From NCBI GenBank assembly GCA_964390645.1, contig CAYMLL010000150.1, positions 1 through 18,129 of the forward strand: a stretch of DNA of 18,129 nucleotides, read 5' to 3'. The notes beneath the pieces were generated by a model. The model saw only the letters and a list, made by a program, of their open reading frames with translations. It ran no database searches and was not told where the DNA came from. The DNA comes from CAYMLL01 sp964390645 (lineage in GTDB: Bacteria; Planctomycetota; UBA8108). The position numbers and the translations under genes were made by a program. Positions within the stretch are counted from its first letter, which is position 1; every line of letters starts with the position of its first letter. Positions 5,952-12,902 of this stretch are shown piece after piece.

Positions 5952-7529
5952 ATGTCGGATCCTTCCGTACGTCAGCCCTGCGTCCATCTGAGGCCCGAAG
6001 ACAACCTCGCCATCGCGTGTCGCGAACTCCATCCGGGAGAGCAGCTCCGTGTCGACGGGCGGCCGGTCACGGTGCGGGAAGCGGTGACTCTCGGTCACAA
6101 GATCGCCGTGCGCGACGTCCCGAGGGGCGATGCGGTGCTCAAGTACGGTCAGGTCATCGGTTTCGCGTCGCGGGACATCGCTACAGGCGAGCACGTTCAC
6201 CTGCAGAACTGCTCGGCCGATGCCTTCGAGCGCGACTACGCGTTCGCCACGGAGGTGCCGCCGCATCCCGAGGCGGTCGACGAGCGCACGTTCCGCGGCT
6301 ACGGTCGGGCGGATGGGCGTGTCGGCACGCGCAACTACATCGCCGTGATCTCGACCGTCAACTGTTCCGCGTCGACGAGCAAGTACATTTGCCGCGAGGT
6401 CGATCAGGCGCTACTCGCTCAGTACCCGAACGTCGATGGACTGCTGCCCATCGTACACAAGGGCGGCTGCGCGATGCAGTACGACGGCGACGACCACCAC
6501 CAGCTCTCCCGCGTGCTCGCGGGCTTCGCCCGGCATCCGAACGTCGGAGCGTACCTGCTCGTCGGTCTGGGTTGCGAGACGGGCCAGGCGAGCCACCTCA
6601 TCGACAGTCACCGCCTGGTGCGGGTCGAGGACGTCGGAGGGAGCCCGATCGAAGGCGACTCCGCGGCAGGCGGCCCTCCCCCTACGATCACGATCCAGGA
6701 GGAGGGCGGCATCGGCAAAACCGTTGCCGCGGGCGTCCGGGCCCTGGCCGAGCTGCTGCCGCGGGCGAATGATGTCCGACGGAGCGAGTTCCCGGCTTCC
6801 AGGCTCATTCTCGGAACCGAGTGCGGTGGCTCCGACGGCAACAGTGGCGTGACGGCGAATCCGGCGCTCGGAATCGCCTCGGACCTTCTCGTCGCTCAGG
6901 GCGGCACGACGATTCTCGGCGAGACGCCGGAGATCTACGGCGCCGAGCATCTGCTGACACGTCGCGCGATCGACCGCACGGTGGGCTCGGCGCTCGTCGA
7001 GAGGATCCGCTGGTGGGAGTGGTACACCAGCGTCTTCGGCGCCGAGATCAACAACAACCCGACGCCCGGGAACAAGGCCGGTGGACTGACGACCATCTAC
7101 GAGAAGTCGCTCGGCGCCATCGCCAAGGGCGGCTCCACCGCGCTGCGCGCCGTCTATCGCTACGCCGAGCCGGTGACGGAGCCTGGCCTCGTCGTCATGG
7201 ACACGCCGGGCTACGATCCCGCTTCGTTGACCGGCATCGTCGCCGGCGGCGCGAATGTCTGCGTCTTCACGACTGGACGCGGCTCGGTCTACGGCTGCAA
7301 GCCGACGCCCTGCATCAAGATCGCGAGCAACTCGCCGCTCTACCAGCGCATGCAGGACGACATGGACATCGACGCGGGCGTCATCCTTGACGGAGCCCCG
7401 GTAGAGGAGGTCGGTGCCGCGATCTTCGATCAGATCCTCGAGGTTGCCGGGGGCAAGAAGACGAAGAGCGAGCTCCAGGACGTGGGTGAGGAGGAGTTCG
7501 CGCCATGGAGCATCGGTCCCGTGCTGTGA
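5952..7529 (+). CDS. UxaA-family sugar-acid dehydratase (altronate/galactarate dehydratase type)
   Basis: UxaA-family enzymes are iron-dependent dehydratases that turn aldonic or aldaric acids such as D-altronate into 2-keto-3-deoxy acids in the cytosol. From the ATG at 5952 the protein has 525 residues, close to the family size. An N-terminal SAF domain (about 15-90) contains GHKIAVRDVPRGDAVLKYGQVIG; the main domain has DGRVGTRNYIAVISTVNCSAS (121-141), IVHKGGCAMQYDGDD, GLGCETGQ, GTECGGSDGNSGVTANPA, GETPEIYGAE, NNNPTPGNKAGGLT and GSVYGCKPTPCIKIASN, with the conserved cysteines in place. A GTG at 5916 would add 12 residues; I prefer the ATG because the added segment does not resemble the family start. 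It leads a run with the propeller and ABC genes. Exact substrate unknown; with GH88 nearby a uronate route is plausible. Confidence 0.88.
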   Translation: MSDPSVRQPCVHLRPEDNLAIACRELHPGEQLRVDGRPVTVREAVTLGHKIAVRDVPRGDAVLKYGQVIGFASRDIATGEHVHLQNCSADAFERDYAFATEVPPHPEAVDERTFRGYGRADGRVGTRNYIAVISTVNCSASTSKYICREVDQALLAQYPNVDGLLPIVHKGGCAMQYDGDDHHQLSRVLAGFARHPNVGAYLLVGLGCETGQASHLIDSHRLVRVEDVGGSPIEGDSAAGGPPPTITIQEEGGIGKTVAAGVRALAELLPRANDVRRSEFPASRLILGTECGGSDGNSGVTANPALGIASDLLVAQGGTTILGETPEIYGAEHLLTRRAIDRTVGSALVERIRWWEWYTSVFGAEINNNPTPGNKAGGLTTIYEKSLGAIAKGGSTALRAVYRYAEPVTEPGLVVMDTPGYDPASLTGIVAGGANVCVFTTGRGSVYGCKPTPCIKIASNSPLYQRMQDDMDIDAGVILDGAPVEEVGAAIFDQILEVAGGKKTKSELQDVGEEEFAPWSIGPVL

Positions 7530-7533
7530 GCGG

Positions 7534-7539
7534 AAGGAG
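7534..7539 (+). promoter_or_regulatory. Shine-Dalgarno site of the propeller gene
   Basis: AAGGAG six bases before the ATG at 7546. It decides the start, because the same frame is open upstream into the dehydratase gene. Confidence 0.75.
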
Positions 7540-7545
7540 CTTGCG

Positions 7546-9159
7546 ATGATAGCGCGCTCCTGCGCGACTCCAGGAGGGTCCCCCACCGTGCCCGGAAACC
7601 GCGGGCGACGGTGGTGTCGGCGCCTGCCCATCGTGATTCTCACGCTCGCGGCGATGGCATTCGGGTGGATCTGGGGGGTGCGGGACGATCCGCGTCAGAG
7701 CCAGTTCCTCGGCTCGGTCGTCGTCACCGTCGTCACGGCGAGCCTGCTGATGCTGTGGGTCGTCTTCCTGTCACCGTTCCCGCGGCGGATTCGTTGGGGC
7801 TCCCTGGTGGCGACCGTGGCGCTTCTCGGCGGTTTCCTCGGCGTGTTCCGAATCGAGGCGGTCACGGGTGATCTGGTGCCGATCTTCCGTCCGCGCTGGA
7901 CAGGAAAGCCCGACGAGCTGCTTCCCAAGCTCCTCACTGCCCCGACAGCTGCCGGCGACGCCGCGACGACGGGCGGCGCGATCGAGGTGGTCTCTCGGCG
8001 GGACTGGCCCCGCTTCCTCGGCCCGCTCACCGACGGAGTGGTCGGCGATCTCCAGCTCGAGCGCGACTGGGTTTCGCATCCGCCGAAGGAGGTGTGGCGC
8101 GCATCGATCGGCGCGGCCTGGTCCTCCTTCGCCATCGTCGGCAGCCGAGCGGTGACCCAGGAGCAGCGCGGGGAGGAAGAGCTCGTCGTCTGCTACGATG
8201 TCACCAGCGGCGAGCTCCTCTGGGCGCACTCCGACCGGGTTCGATACGACACGACGGTCGCCGGCGTCGGACCCCGGGCGACCCCGACCATCGACCACGG
8301 CAAGGTCTATTCGCTCGGCGCGACTGGCGTCCTCAACTGTCTCGACGGCGCAAGCGGTCGATCTGTCTGGCGTGTCGACCTCGTGGAGAGCTTCGGAGGA
8401 GAGGTGCCCGACTGGGGCTTTAGCTGCTCGCCTCTGGTGGTCGGAGAGCTTGTTGTCGTCACGGCGCCGCCGAAGACCGGCAGGTCGCTGCTGGCCTTCG
8501 ATCGGTCGACTGGCAAGCGTGTATGGACAGGCGGTGACGCGCGTGCCAGCTACTCCTCACCGATGTTCGTGCGCCTCGTGGGTGTCGATCAGATCGTCCT
8601 TCTCGCCCACGATGCGGTCGTCGCCCACGAACCCGACGGTGGGGAGCTGCTGTGGAAGCACCCGTGGCCGGGCTCGCACCCCAAGGTCACCCAGCCGGTC
8701 ATCGTTGGTGACCGCGTTCTCGTGTCCAGCGGTTACGGCGTCGGCTGCGAGCTCTTCGACGTTCTCCGTACCGACGGTGTGTTCTCGACGAGAAGCGTGT
8801 GGAAGAGTCGGACCCTGAAGTCGAAGTTCGCGAACATCATCGTTCGCGACGGCTTCGCGTACGGGCTCGACGACGGCATCATGGTCTCGATCGATCTCGC
8901 GACGGGAAAGCGGCGCTGGAAGTCGGCCCGCTACGGTCACGGTCAGCTGCTGCTGGTCGGAGACACGCTGCTGCTGACCGAGGAGAGCTCCGGCGATGTC
9001 GTGCTCGTCGAGCCAACCTCGGAAGGCCACCGGGAGCTGGCCCGGATCGACGCGCTCGGCAGACGTACCTGGAATCCTCCAGCGCTCGCTGGCGACCTGC
9101 TCCTGGTGCGCAACGCGAGCGAGGTGGTCTGCTACCGACTCGAGCCCAGAGAGCCGTGA
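7546..9159 (+). CDS. Membrane-anchored PQQ-like beta-propeller protein (BamB-like repeats)
   Basis: 537 residues. Three hydrophobic segments (about 28-44, 53-76 and 85-103) anchor the N-terminus. From about residue 150 (RRDWPRFLGPLTDGVV, the usual lead-in of planctomycete PQQ-like proteins) propeller blades follow, with repeats such as YDVTSGELLWAH, LDGASGRSVWRVD, FDRSTGKRVWTG, HEPDGGELLWKHPW and IDLATGKRRWKS. The propeller most likely faces the periplasm and may bind a protein or cell-wall partner. The tryptophan-docking repeats are those of BamB and quinoprotein dehydrogenases, but no dehydrogenase catalytic signature is evident, so enzyme activity is not claimed. The stop overlaps the permease start by four bases (GTGA), so the propeller may be a partner of the ABC exporter. 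Confidence 0.82.
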   Translation: MIARSCATPGGSPTVPGNRGRRWCRRLPIVILTLAAMAFGWIWGVRDDPRQSQFLGSVVVTVVTASLLMLWVVFLSPFPRRIRWGSLVATVALLGGFLGVFRIEAVTGDLVPIFRPRWTGKPDELLPKLLTAPTAAGDAATTGGAIEVVSRRDWPRFLGPLTDGVVGDLQLERDWVSHPPKEVWRASIGAAWSSFAIVGSRAVTQEQRGEEELVVCYDVTSGELLWAHSDRVRYDTTVAGVGPRATPTIDHGKVYSLGATGVLNCLDGASGRSVWRVDLVESFGGEVPDWGFSCSPLVVGELVVVTAPPKTGRSLLAFDRSTGKRVWTGGDARASYSSPMFVRLVGVDQIVLLAHDAVVAHEPDGGELLWKHPWPGSHPKVTQPVIVGDRVLVSSGYGVGCELFDVLRTDGVFSTRSVWKSRTLKSKFANIIVRDGFAYGLDDGIMVSIDLATGKRRWKSARYGHGQLLLVGDTLLLTEESSGDVVLVEPTSEGHRELARIDALGRRTWNPPALAGDLLLVRNASEVVCYRLEPREP

Positions 9160-10301
9160 GCTACGTCTGGCGACAGCTCTTCGTGCGGAAGATGCGCTCC
9201 GCCCTCTGCCTGCTCGGAGTCGCCGTGAGCGTGGCGATGATCGTCTCGATCCTCTCGATCTCGTACGGCATGCGTCGCAGCCTCAATCGCTACATGGAGG
9301 CGAGCGGCGCGAGCCTGATCGTCTTTGACCGCACGGCGGCGGACCTTGCGTTCAGCCGGGTATCCCCGGAGGACGTCGACCGGCTGAGGGACATTCCCGC
9401 GGTCGATGATCTCGCGCGGGCGAACTTCGCAGCGGTCTTCGCTCCGGATCTCGGAGGAGGGCGGAAGAAGGCGGGCTTCAACGTTCTCTTCGTGTTCGGT
9501 CGCTTCTTCGACGAGCGCGTCGTCGAGAAGTACGCCTCCAATCTTGTCGACGGACGCATGCCGACGAAGTCGTCGGAGATACTGCTCGGGCGACTCGTTT
9601 CGGAGCGGCTGGAGATCGGTGTCGGCGACCGCTTTCCGCTCTTCCCCGAGAAGATCCTCGATATCGAGGAGTACGAGGTTACCGGGGTCTACGAGACTGA
9701 TCTCAGCTGGGAGAATCTCGGCGTCGTTGCGGACGCCAGGGTCGTGCAGGAAAAAATGGGCGGTGGCGAACACTTCTCGCTCGTCTTCCTCTACGCCGCC
9801 GCCGACCGTGTCGATGGGATTCGCCGGATCATCGACACGGACTTTCCGAAGCTCATCGCTACCAGAGCCGGCGAGTTCACTCAGCGCTTTTCGGACCAGA
9901 TGGCCTACATCGACGAGTTCATCTTCGTGCTCCAGCTCGTCGCCGGAATTGTCGGCGTGCTCGGTGTCCTCAACACGATGATGATGAGCGTCTCGGAGCG
10001 CGTGCGGGAGATCGGCACCCTGCGTGCGCTCGGATGGTCCCGGCAGCGTGTTGTCGGTGTCATCGTCGTGGAAGGACTGCTGATCGCCCTGATCGGTGGA
10101 ATGGTCGGTCTCGTCTTCGGCGTCGTGGGCACCGAGGTCTTGATTCGCTGGGTCTCCAGCGGGCTGCTGGTCGCCGACTATCTGCCGTCGACATTCGCTC
10201 GGGGGATGGCGCTCGCGCTCGTGGTCGGCATCTTTGGCTCGCTCTACCCGGCTCTGCGCGCATCGCGGCTGCTTCCAGCGGAGGCGCTTCGCTATGAGTG
10301 A
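9156..10301 (+). CDS. MacB-type ABC transporter permease
   Basis: 381 residues with MacB topology: one N-terminal helix (about 16-36), a periplasmic MacB_PCD-like domain (about 40-250), and an FtsX domain with three helices near the C-terminus (FIFVLQLVAGIVGVLGVLNTM, then VIVVEGLLIALIGGMVGLVFG, then MALALVVGIFGSLYPAL). ERVREIGTLRALGWSRQRVVG is the usual coupling segment contacting the ATPase, and ALRASRLLPAEALRYE is the usual end. The GTG start at 9156 overlaps the propeller stop; the stop at 10301 overlaps the ATPase start by eight bases. Family members move or release lipoproteins, peptides or envelope lipids by mechanotransmission rather than through a channel; the substrate here is unknown. 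Confidence 0.88.
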   Translation: MSYVWRQLFVRKMRSALCLLGVAVSVAMIVSILSISYGMRRSLNRYMEASGASLIVFDRTAADLAFSRVSPEDVDRLRDIPAVDDLARANFAAVFAPDLGGGRKKAGFNVLFVFGRFFDERVVEKYASNLVDGRMPTKSSEILLGRLVSERLEIGVGDRFPLFPEKILDIEEYEVTGVYETDLSWENLGVVADARVVQEKMGGGEHFSLVFLYAAADRVDGIRRIIDTDFPKLIATRAGEFTQRFSDQMAYIDEFIFVLQLVAGIVGVLGVLNTMMMSVSERVREIGTLRALGWSRQRVVGVIVVEGLLIALIGGMVGLVFGVVGTEVLIRWVSSGLLVADYLPSTFARGMALALVVGIFGSLYPALRASRLLPAEALRYE

Positions 10302-10959
10302 CGTCGTCGTGGAGCTCATCCGGGTGCGTCGCGTGTTCGAGGAGGGGCGCGTGGTCGCGCTCGACGGAGTCGATCTCACGGTCGAGTCGGGGTCCTTCGT
10401 GGCAGTCACGGGACCGTCAGGATCCGGCAAGACGACGCTCCTGAACCTCATGGGTGCGATGGACCTTCCGGACGAGGGCGAGGTGCGCATCGACGGACAG
10501 CCGCTCGATGCGTCGTCGGACCTGGACCGGCTGCGTTCACGGAAGATCGGTTTTGTCTTTCAGATGCACAACCTGATACCCGTGCTCAGCGCGGTCGAGA
10601 ACGTCGAGATCCCGATGATCGACGTCTCGATCTCCCGGCGCCGCAAGCGTGAGCGTGCGCTCACGCTGCTCGAGCAGGTCGGTCTGGCAGACAGGAGCGC
10701 TTCGAAGGCACGGGGGCTCTCGGGCGGCGAGCGTCAGCGGGTTGCGATCGCGCGAGCACTGGCGAACGATCCGAAGCTGCTCCTGGCGGACGAGCCCACC
10801 GGCAATCTCGACACCACGACGGGACAGGAGGTGATGGGGCTGCTCCACGATCTGCGAGCGCGGAGCGGGGCGGCGCTGGTGCTGGTGACGCACAACGAGC
10901 TTCTCTGCGTGGGGGCGGATCGGCGGGTGAGGATGCGGGACGGCGGCACCGAGGAGTAG
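10294..10959 (+). CDS. ABC transporter ATP-binding protein (MacB/LolD family)
   Basis: 221 residues with the full motif set: Walker A GPSGSGKTT (40-48), Q-loop FVFQMHNLIPVLSAVEN, signature LSGGERQR, Walker B LLLADEPTGNLD and switch VLVTHN. It is the cytoplasmic ATPase partner of the permease just upstream, with overlapping ATGAGTGA at the junction pointing to translational coupling. The ATG at 10294 gives a normal LolD-like N-terminus (MSDVVVELIRVRRVFEEG). It ends at TAG (10957-10959); reading on would add only 16 residues to the next TGA. It converges on the minus-strand flavin enzyme gene. Confidence 0.93.
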   Translation: MSDVVVELIRVRRVFEEGRVVALDGVDLTVESGSFVAVTGPSGSGKTTLLNLMGAMDLPDEGEVRIDGQPLDASSDLDRLRSRKIGFVFQMHNLIPVLSAVENVEIPMIDVSISRRRKRERALTLLEQVGLADRSASKARGLSGGERQRVAIARALANDPKLLLADEPTGNLDTTTGQEVMGLLHDLRARSGAALVLVTHNELLCVGADRRVRMRDGGTEE

Positions 10960-11000
10960 GTGCAGGCGTCCGGGCGGGCCCGGGTTCGACTCCCGCTCGG

Positions 11001-11041
11001 GTTGCCCTGAGACCGTCGCCGTGCGGGCAACGACGGGCAAC
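11001..11041. terminator. Candidate bidirectional terminator hairpin between convergent genes
   Basis: GTTGCCC (11001-11007) can pair with GGGCAAC at 11025-11031 or with a second copy at 11035-11041. It lies in the 102-bp convergent gap 10960-11061. The loop is long (17 bases or more) and no T-tract follows, so the role is tentative. Confidence 0.35.
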
Positions 11042-11061
11042 GATGATCCGGACGGCCGTCG

Positions 11062-12321
11062 CTACGCGCTCTCCAGGGGAATCGCCTCCGGGAGCTCGAT
11101 GAAGCCCTTCATGTCCTCGAAGATGTCCGTGACGCCTTTCTTGAAGACGTTTCCCGTCAACAGATCGACGAGGCGGTCACGATGTTCGGGGTGGCTGCGC
11201 ACGAAGTTCGCGAAGCTGAAGTCCGGTGTGTAGAACGCGTAGACGAGCTTGCGCACGGCCTCGAGGCCGGCGGCGAACTCCTCACCGAAGCCACCGAGCT
11301 GGGCGGCATCGAGCTTTCCGGCCTCGAGGCCGGCGGCGATCGCGTCCGCGGCCATCTCACCCGACTTCAGTGCCAGGAAGACACCGGAGGAGTAGACCGG
11401 GTCGATGAAGCCGAAGGCATCACCGACGAGCACCCAGCCGTCCCCGGCAAGGCGTTTCGCACGGTAGGAGAAGTCCGAGATCACGCGCACGTCGCAGCAG
11501 CGTTCGGCTGTCGCCAGACGTTCGCGCATCGTCGGGCAGGACTCGATCTCCTCGGCGAGGACACGCACGGGATCGCCGCGTCCTTTCAGGAGCTCGCCGG
11601 GCGCACCGACCACGCCGACGCTGACACGGTCGTCCGGCAGAGGGATGAACCAGAACCAGCCGCGGTTTCCGGGCGTCTGGATAATGAGCGTCGCTCCCTC
11701 ATCGATGCCCTCGTCGCGACGTGCTCCCTTGTAGTGCGCGAAAACCGCGGCTTTCTTCAGCTTGGGGTCCATGCGGAGCAGGCCGAGCTGGCGCGCCAGG
11801 AGCGAGCCGAGCCCGGTAGCGTCGACGAAGACATCACAGGGAATCTCGAGCTCGATGCCTTTCGCTCGGACGCGTACGCCAACGGCGCGATCGTCGTCGA
11901 ACACCACGTTCAGCACTTCTGTCGCGGTCGCCACTTCGGCGCCCTTCTCGCGAGCGTTCTCGACCATCCGGGTGTCGAACGTGGCTCGGTCGACCTGCCA
12001 GGTCACGGCGCTCTCGTGTTCGTTCGTCTCGTAGAAGTAGAAGGGGCGCGACGGACGTCCCGTCTCCGAGATGAACTGCACGCTGTATTTTCTCGGAAAC
12101 GCCGACTCTCGCAGCCAGTCGATCAAACCCAGTCTCTCGAGCGGCCACCAGGTCTCCGTCATCATCGACTCGCCGATGTGGAAGCGGGGGAACTCCTCTT
12201 TCTCGAGAAGGAGCGTATCCGTGCCCTTCATCGCGAGCAATGTCGCGACCGTGGCTCCGGCCGGACCTCCTCCGGCGATGACAACCTGGCGCGGTCTGGA
12301 GTCGAGCTTCACGTCGTTCAC
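11062..12321 (-). CDS. FAD-dependent oxidoreductase of the flavin halogenase-like family
   Basis: 419 residues. N-terminal dinucleotide fold VVIAGGGPAGATVATLLAMKG (13-33), then EEFPRFHIGESMM (42-54), which is the FPRxHIGES motif of flavin halogenases and geranylgeranyl-reductase-like enzymes. GWFWFIP (221-227) fits the halogenase motif WxWxIP. The second FAD motif is GWVLVGDAFGFIDPVYSSGVFLALKSG (295-321). PRKYSVQF holds Lys78 roughly where halogenases keep their catalytic lysine; this alignment is by eye. It is either a true halogenase of a phenolic substrate or a related reductase/monooxygenase. GTG start at 12321, overlapping the stop of the chorismate-lyase-like gene by four bases (GTGA). 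Ends at TAG. Confidence 0.8.
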   Translation of the reverse strand: MNDVKLDSRPRQVVIAGGGPAGATVATLLAMKGTDTLLLEKEEFPRFHIGESMMTETWWPLERLGLIDWLRESAFPRKYSVQFISETGRPSRPFYFYETNEHESAVTWQVDRATFDTRMVENAREKGAEVATATEVLNVVFDDDRAVGVRVRAKGIELEIPCDVFVDATGLGSLLARQLGLLRMDPKLKKAAVFAHYKGARRDEGIDEGATLIIQTPGNRGWFWFIPLPDDRVSVGVVGAPGELLKGRGDPVRVLAEEIESCPTMRERLATAERCCDVRVISDFSYRAKRLAGDGWVLVGDAFGFIDPVYSSGVFLALKSGEMAADAIAAGLEAGKLDAAQLGGFGEEFAAGLEAVRKLVYAFYTPDFSFANFVRSHPEHRDRLVDLLTGNVFKKGVTDIFEDMKGFIELPEAIPLESA

Positions 12322-12902
12322 GGCTCTTCGCAGGTCCGTGTCCCCGGCGATACGATCTCCAGGAGCTCGACCGCGGCCTCACCGTCGCAGTAGATAACCG
12401 CAATGCGTCCGTAGGTGAAGTCTCGGTCCGTCGTGTCGCCGAAGAGCTCGCCGACGGAGCCCCGCAGGCTGACCTTCAGAAACGCCCGAGTCTCGATCCT
12501 GCGAAGTACGTTGTTCTCGATGAGCAGACGGCCGAGAGGGACCCGCGCGGTGACGATGGCGCGACGCAGTGGCTCGTCCACGCTACCGAGAAGGAAGCGC
12601 ATCGCTCCCGCCATGACGACGGGTCCCTGCGGCCCATCGCTGCGCAGCAGCAGCTGGCGTGCGTAGTCGTCGTCCTGGTGGCGGGTCGCGAGCACGTCGA
12701 GGTACACAGGGCCTTCGTGATAGTCCTCGAGCGTCACGGTCATGTGGTGCCGGTGGACGAGGAGGCTCCTGTAAGGCTCCGGGACATTCCCGGCGTCGAC
12801 CATGGTCATGGCGTCCCTTGTCAGCCCCCCATCGGGGAAGAGGCCCAGAACGTCGTCCAGCCAGTCACCTGCGGTCATTCCGGAGATTCTTGCGGTCGGC
12901 AT
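12318..12902 (-). CDS. Chorismate lyase-like (UbiC-related) protein
   Basis: 194 residues with the UbiC fold pattern: HHMTVTLEDYHEGPVYLDVL (52-71), YARQLLLR (80-87) with Arg82 at the place of the substrate-binding Arg of E. coli UbiC, VPLGRLLIENNVLRRIETRAFLKV (121-144), TYGRIAVIYCDGEAAVELLEIVSP (163-186) with Glu182 at the place of the catalytic Glu. UbiC removes pyruvate from chorismate, leaving 4-hydroxybenzoate. Conservation of both residues supports real lyase activity, although this divergent branch is not biochemically known to me. The ATG at 12902 directly follows the TAA of the radical SAM gene; a second ATG eight codons later is an alternative. No ubiquinone genes are in view, so a specialised aromatic product is more likely than quinone. 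Confidence 0.75.
   Translation of the reverse strand: MPTARISGMTAGDWLDDVLGLFPDGGLTRDAMTMVDAGNVPEPYRSLLVHRHHMTVTLEDYHEGPVYLDVLATRHQDDDYARQLLLRSDGPQGPVVMAGAMRFLLGSVDEPLRRAIVTARVPLGRLLIENNVLRRIETRAFLKVSLRGSVGELFGDTTDRDFTYGRIAVIYCDGEAAVELLEIVSPGTRTCEEP

Noticed and set aside
9132..10490. Long minus-strand open frame opposite the MacB-type permease
   Set aside because: Antisense shadow of a gene with clear family motifs; no domain in its translation.
10981..10995. tRNA T-arm-like sequence (CGGG-TTCGACT-CCCG)
   Set aside because: Only four base pairs of T-arm; no acceptor partner, anticodon arm or CCA end is found in the flanking sequence. It lies just after the ATPase stop and may be chance or a remnant.
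11182..12393. Long plus-strand open frame opposite the flavin enzyme
   Set aside because: Antisense shadow; the minus-strand gene has FAD motifs and operon overlaps.
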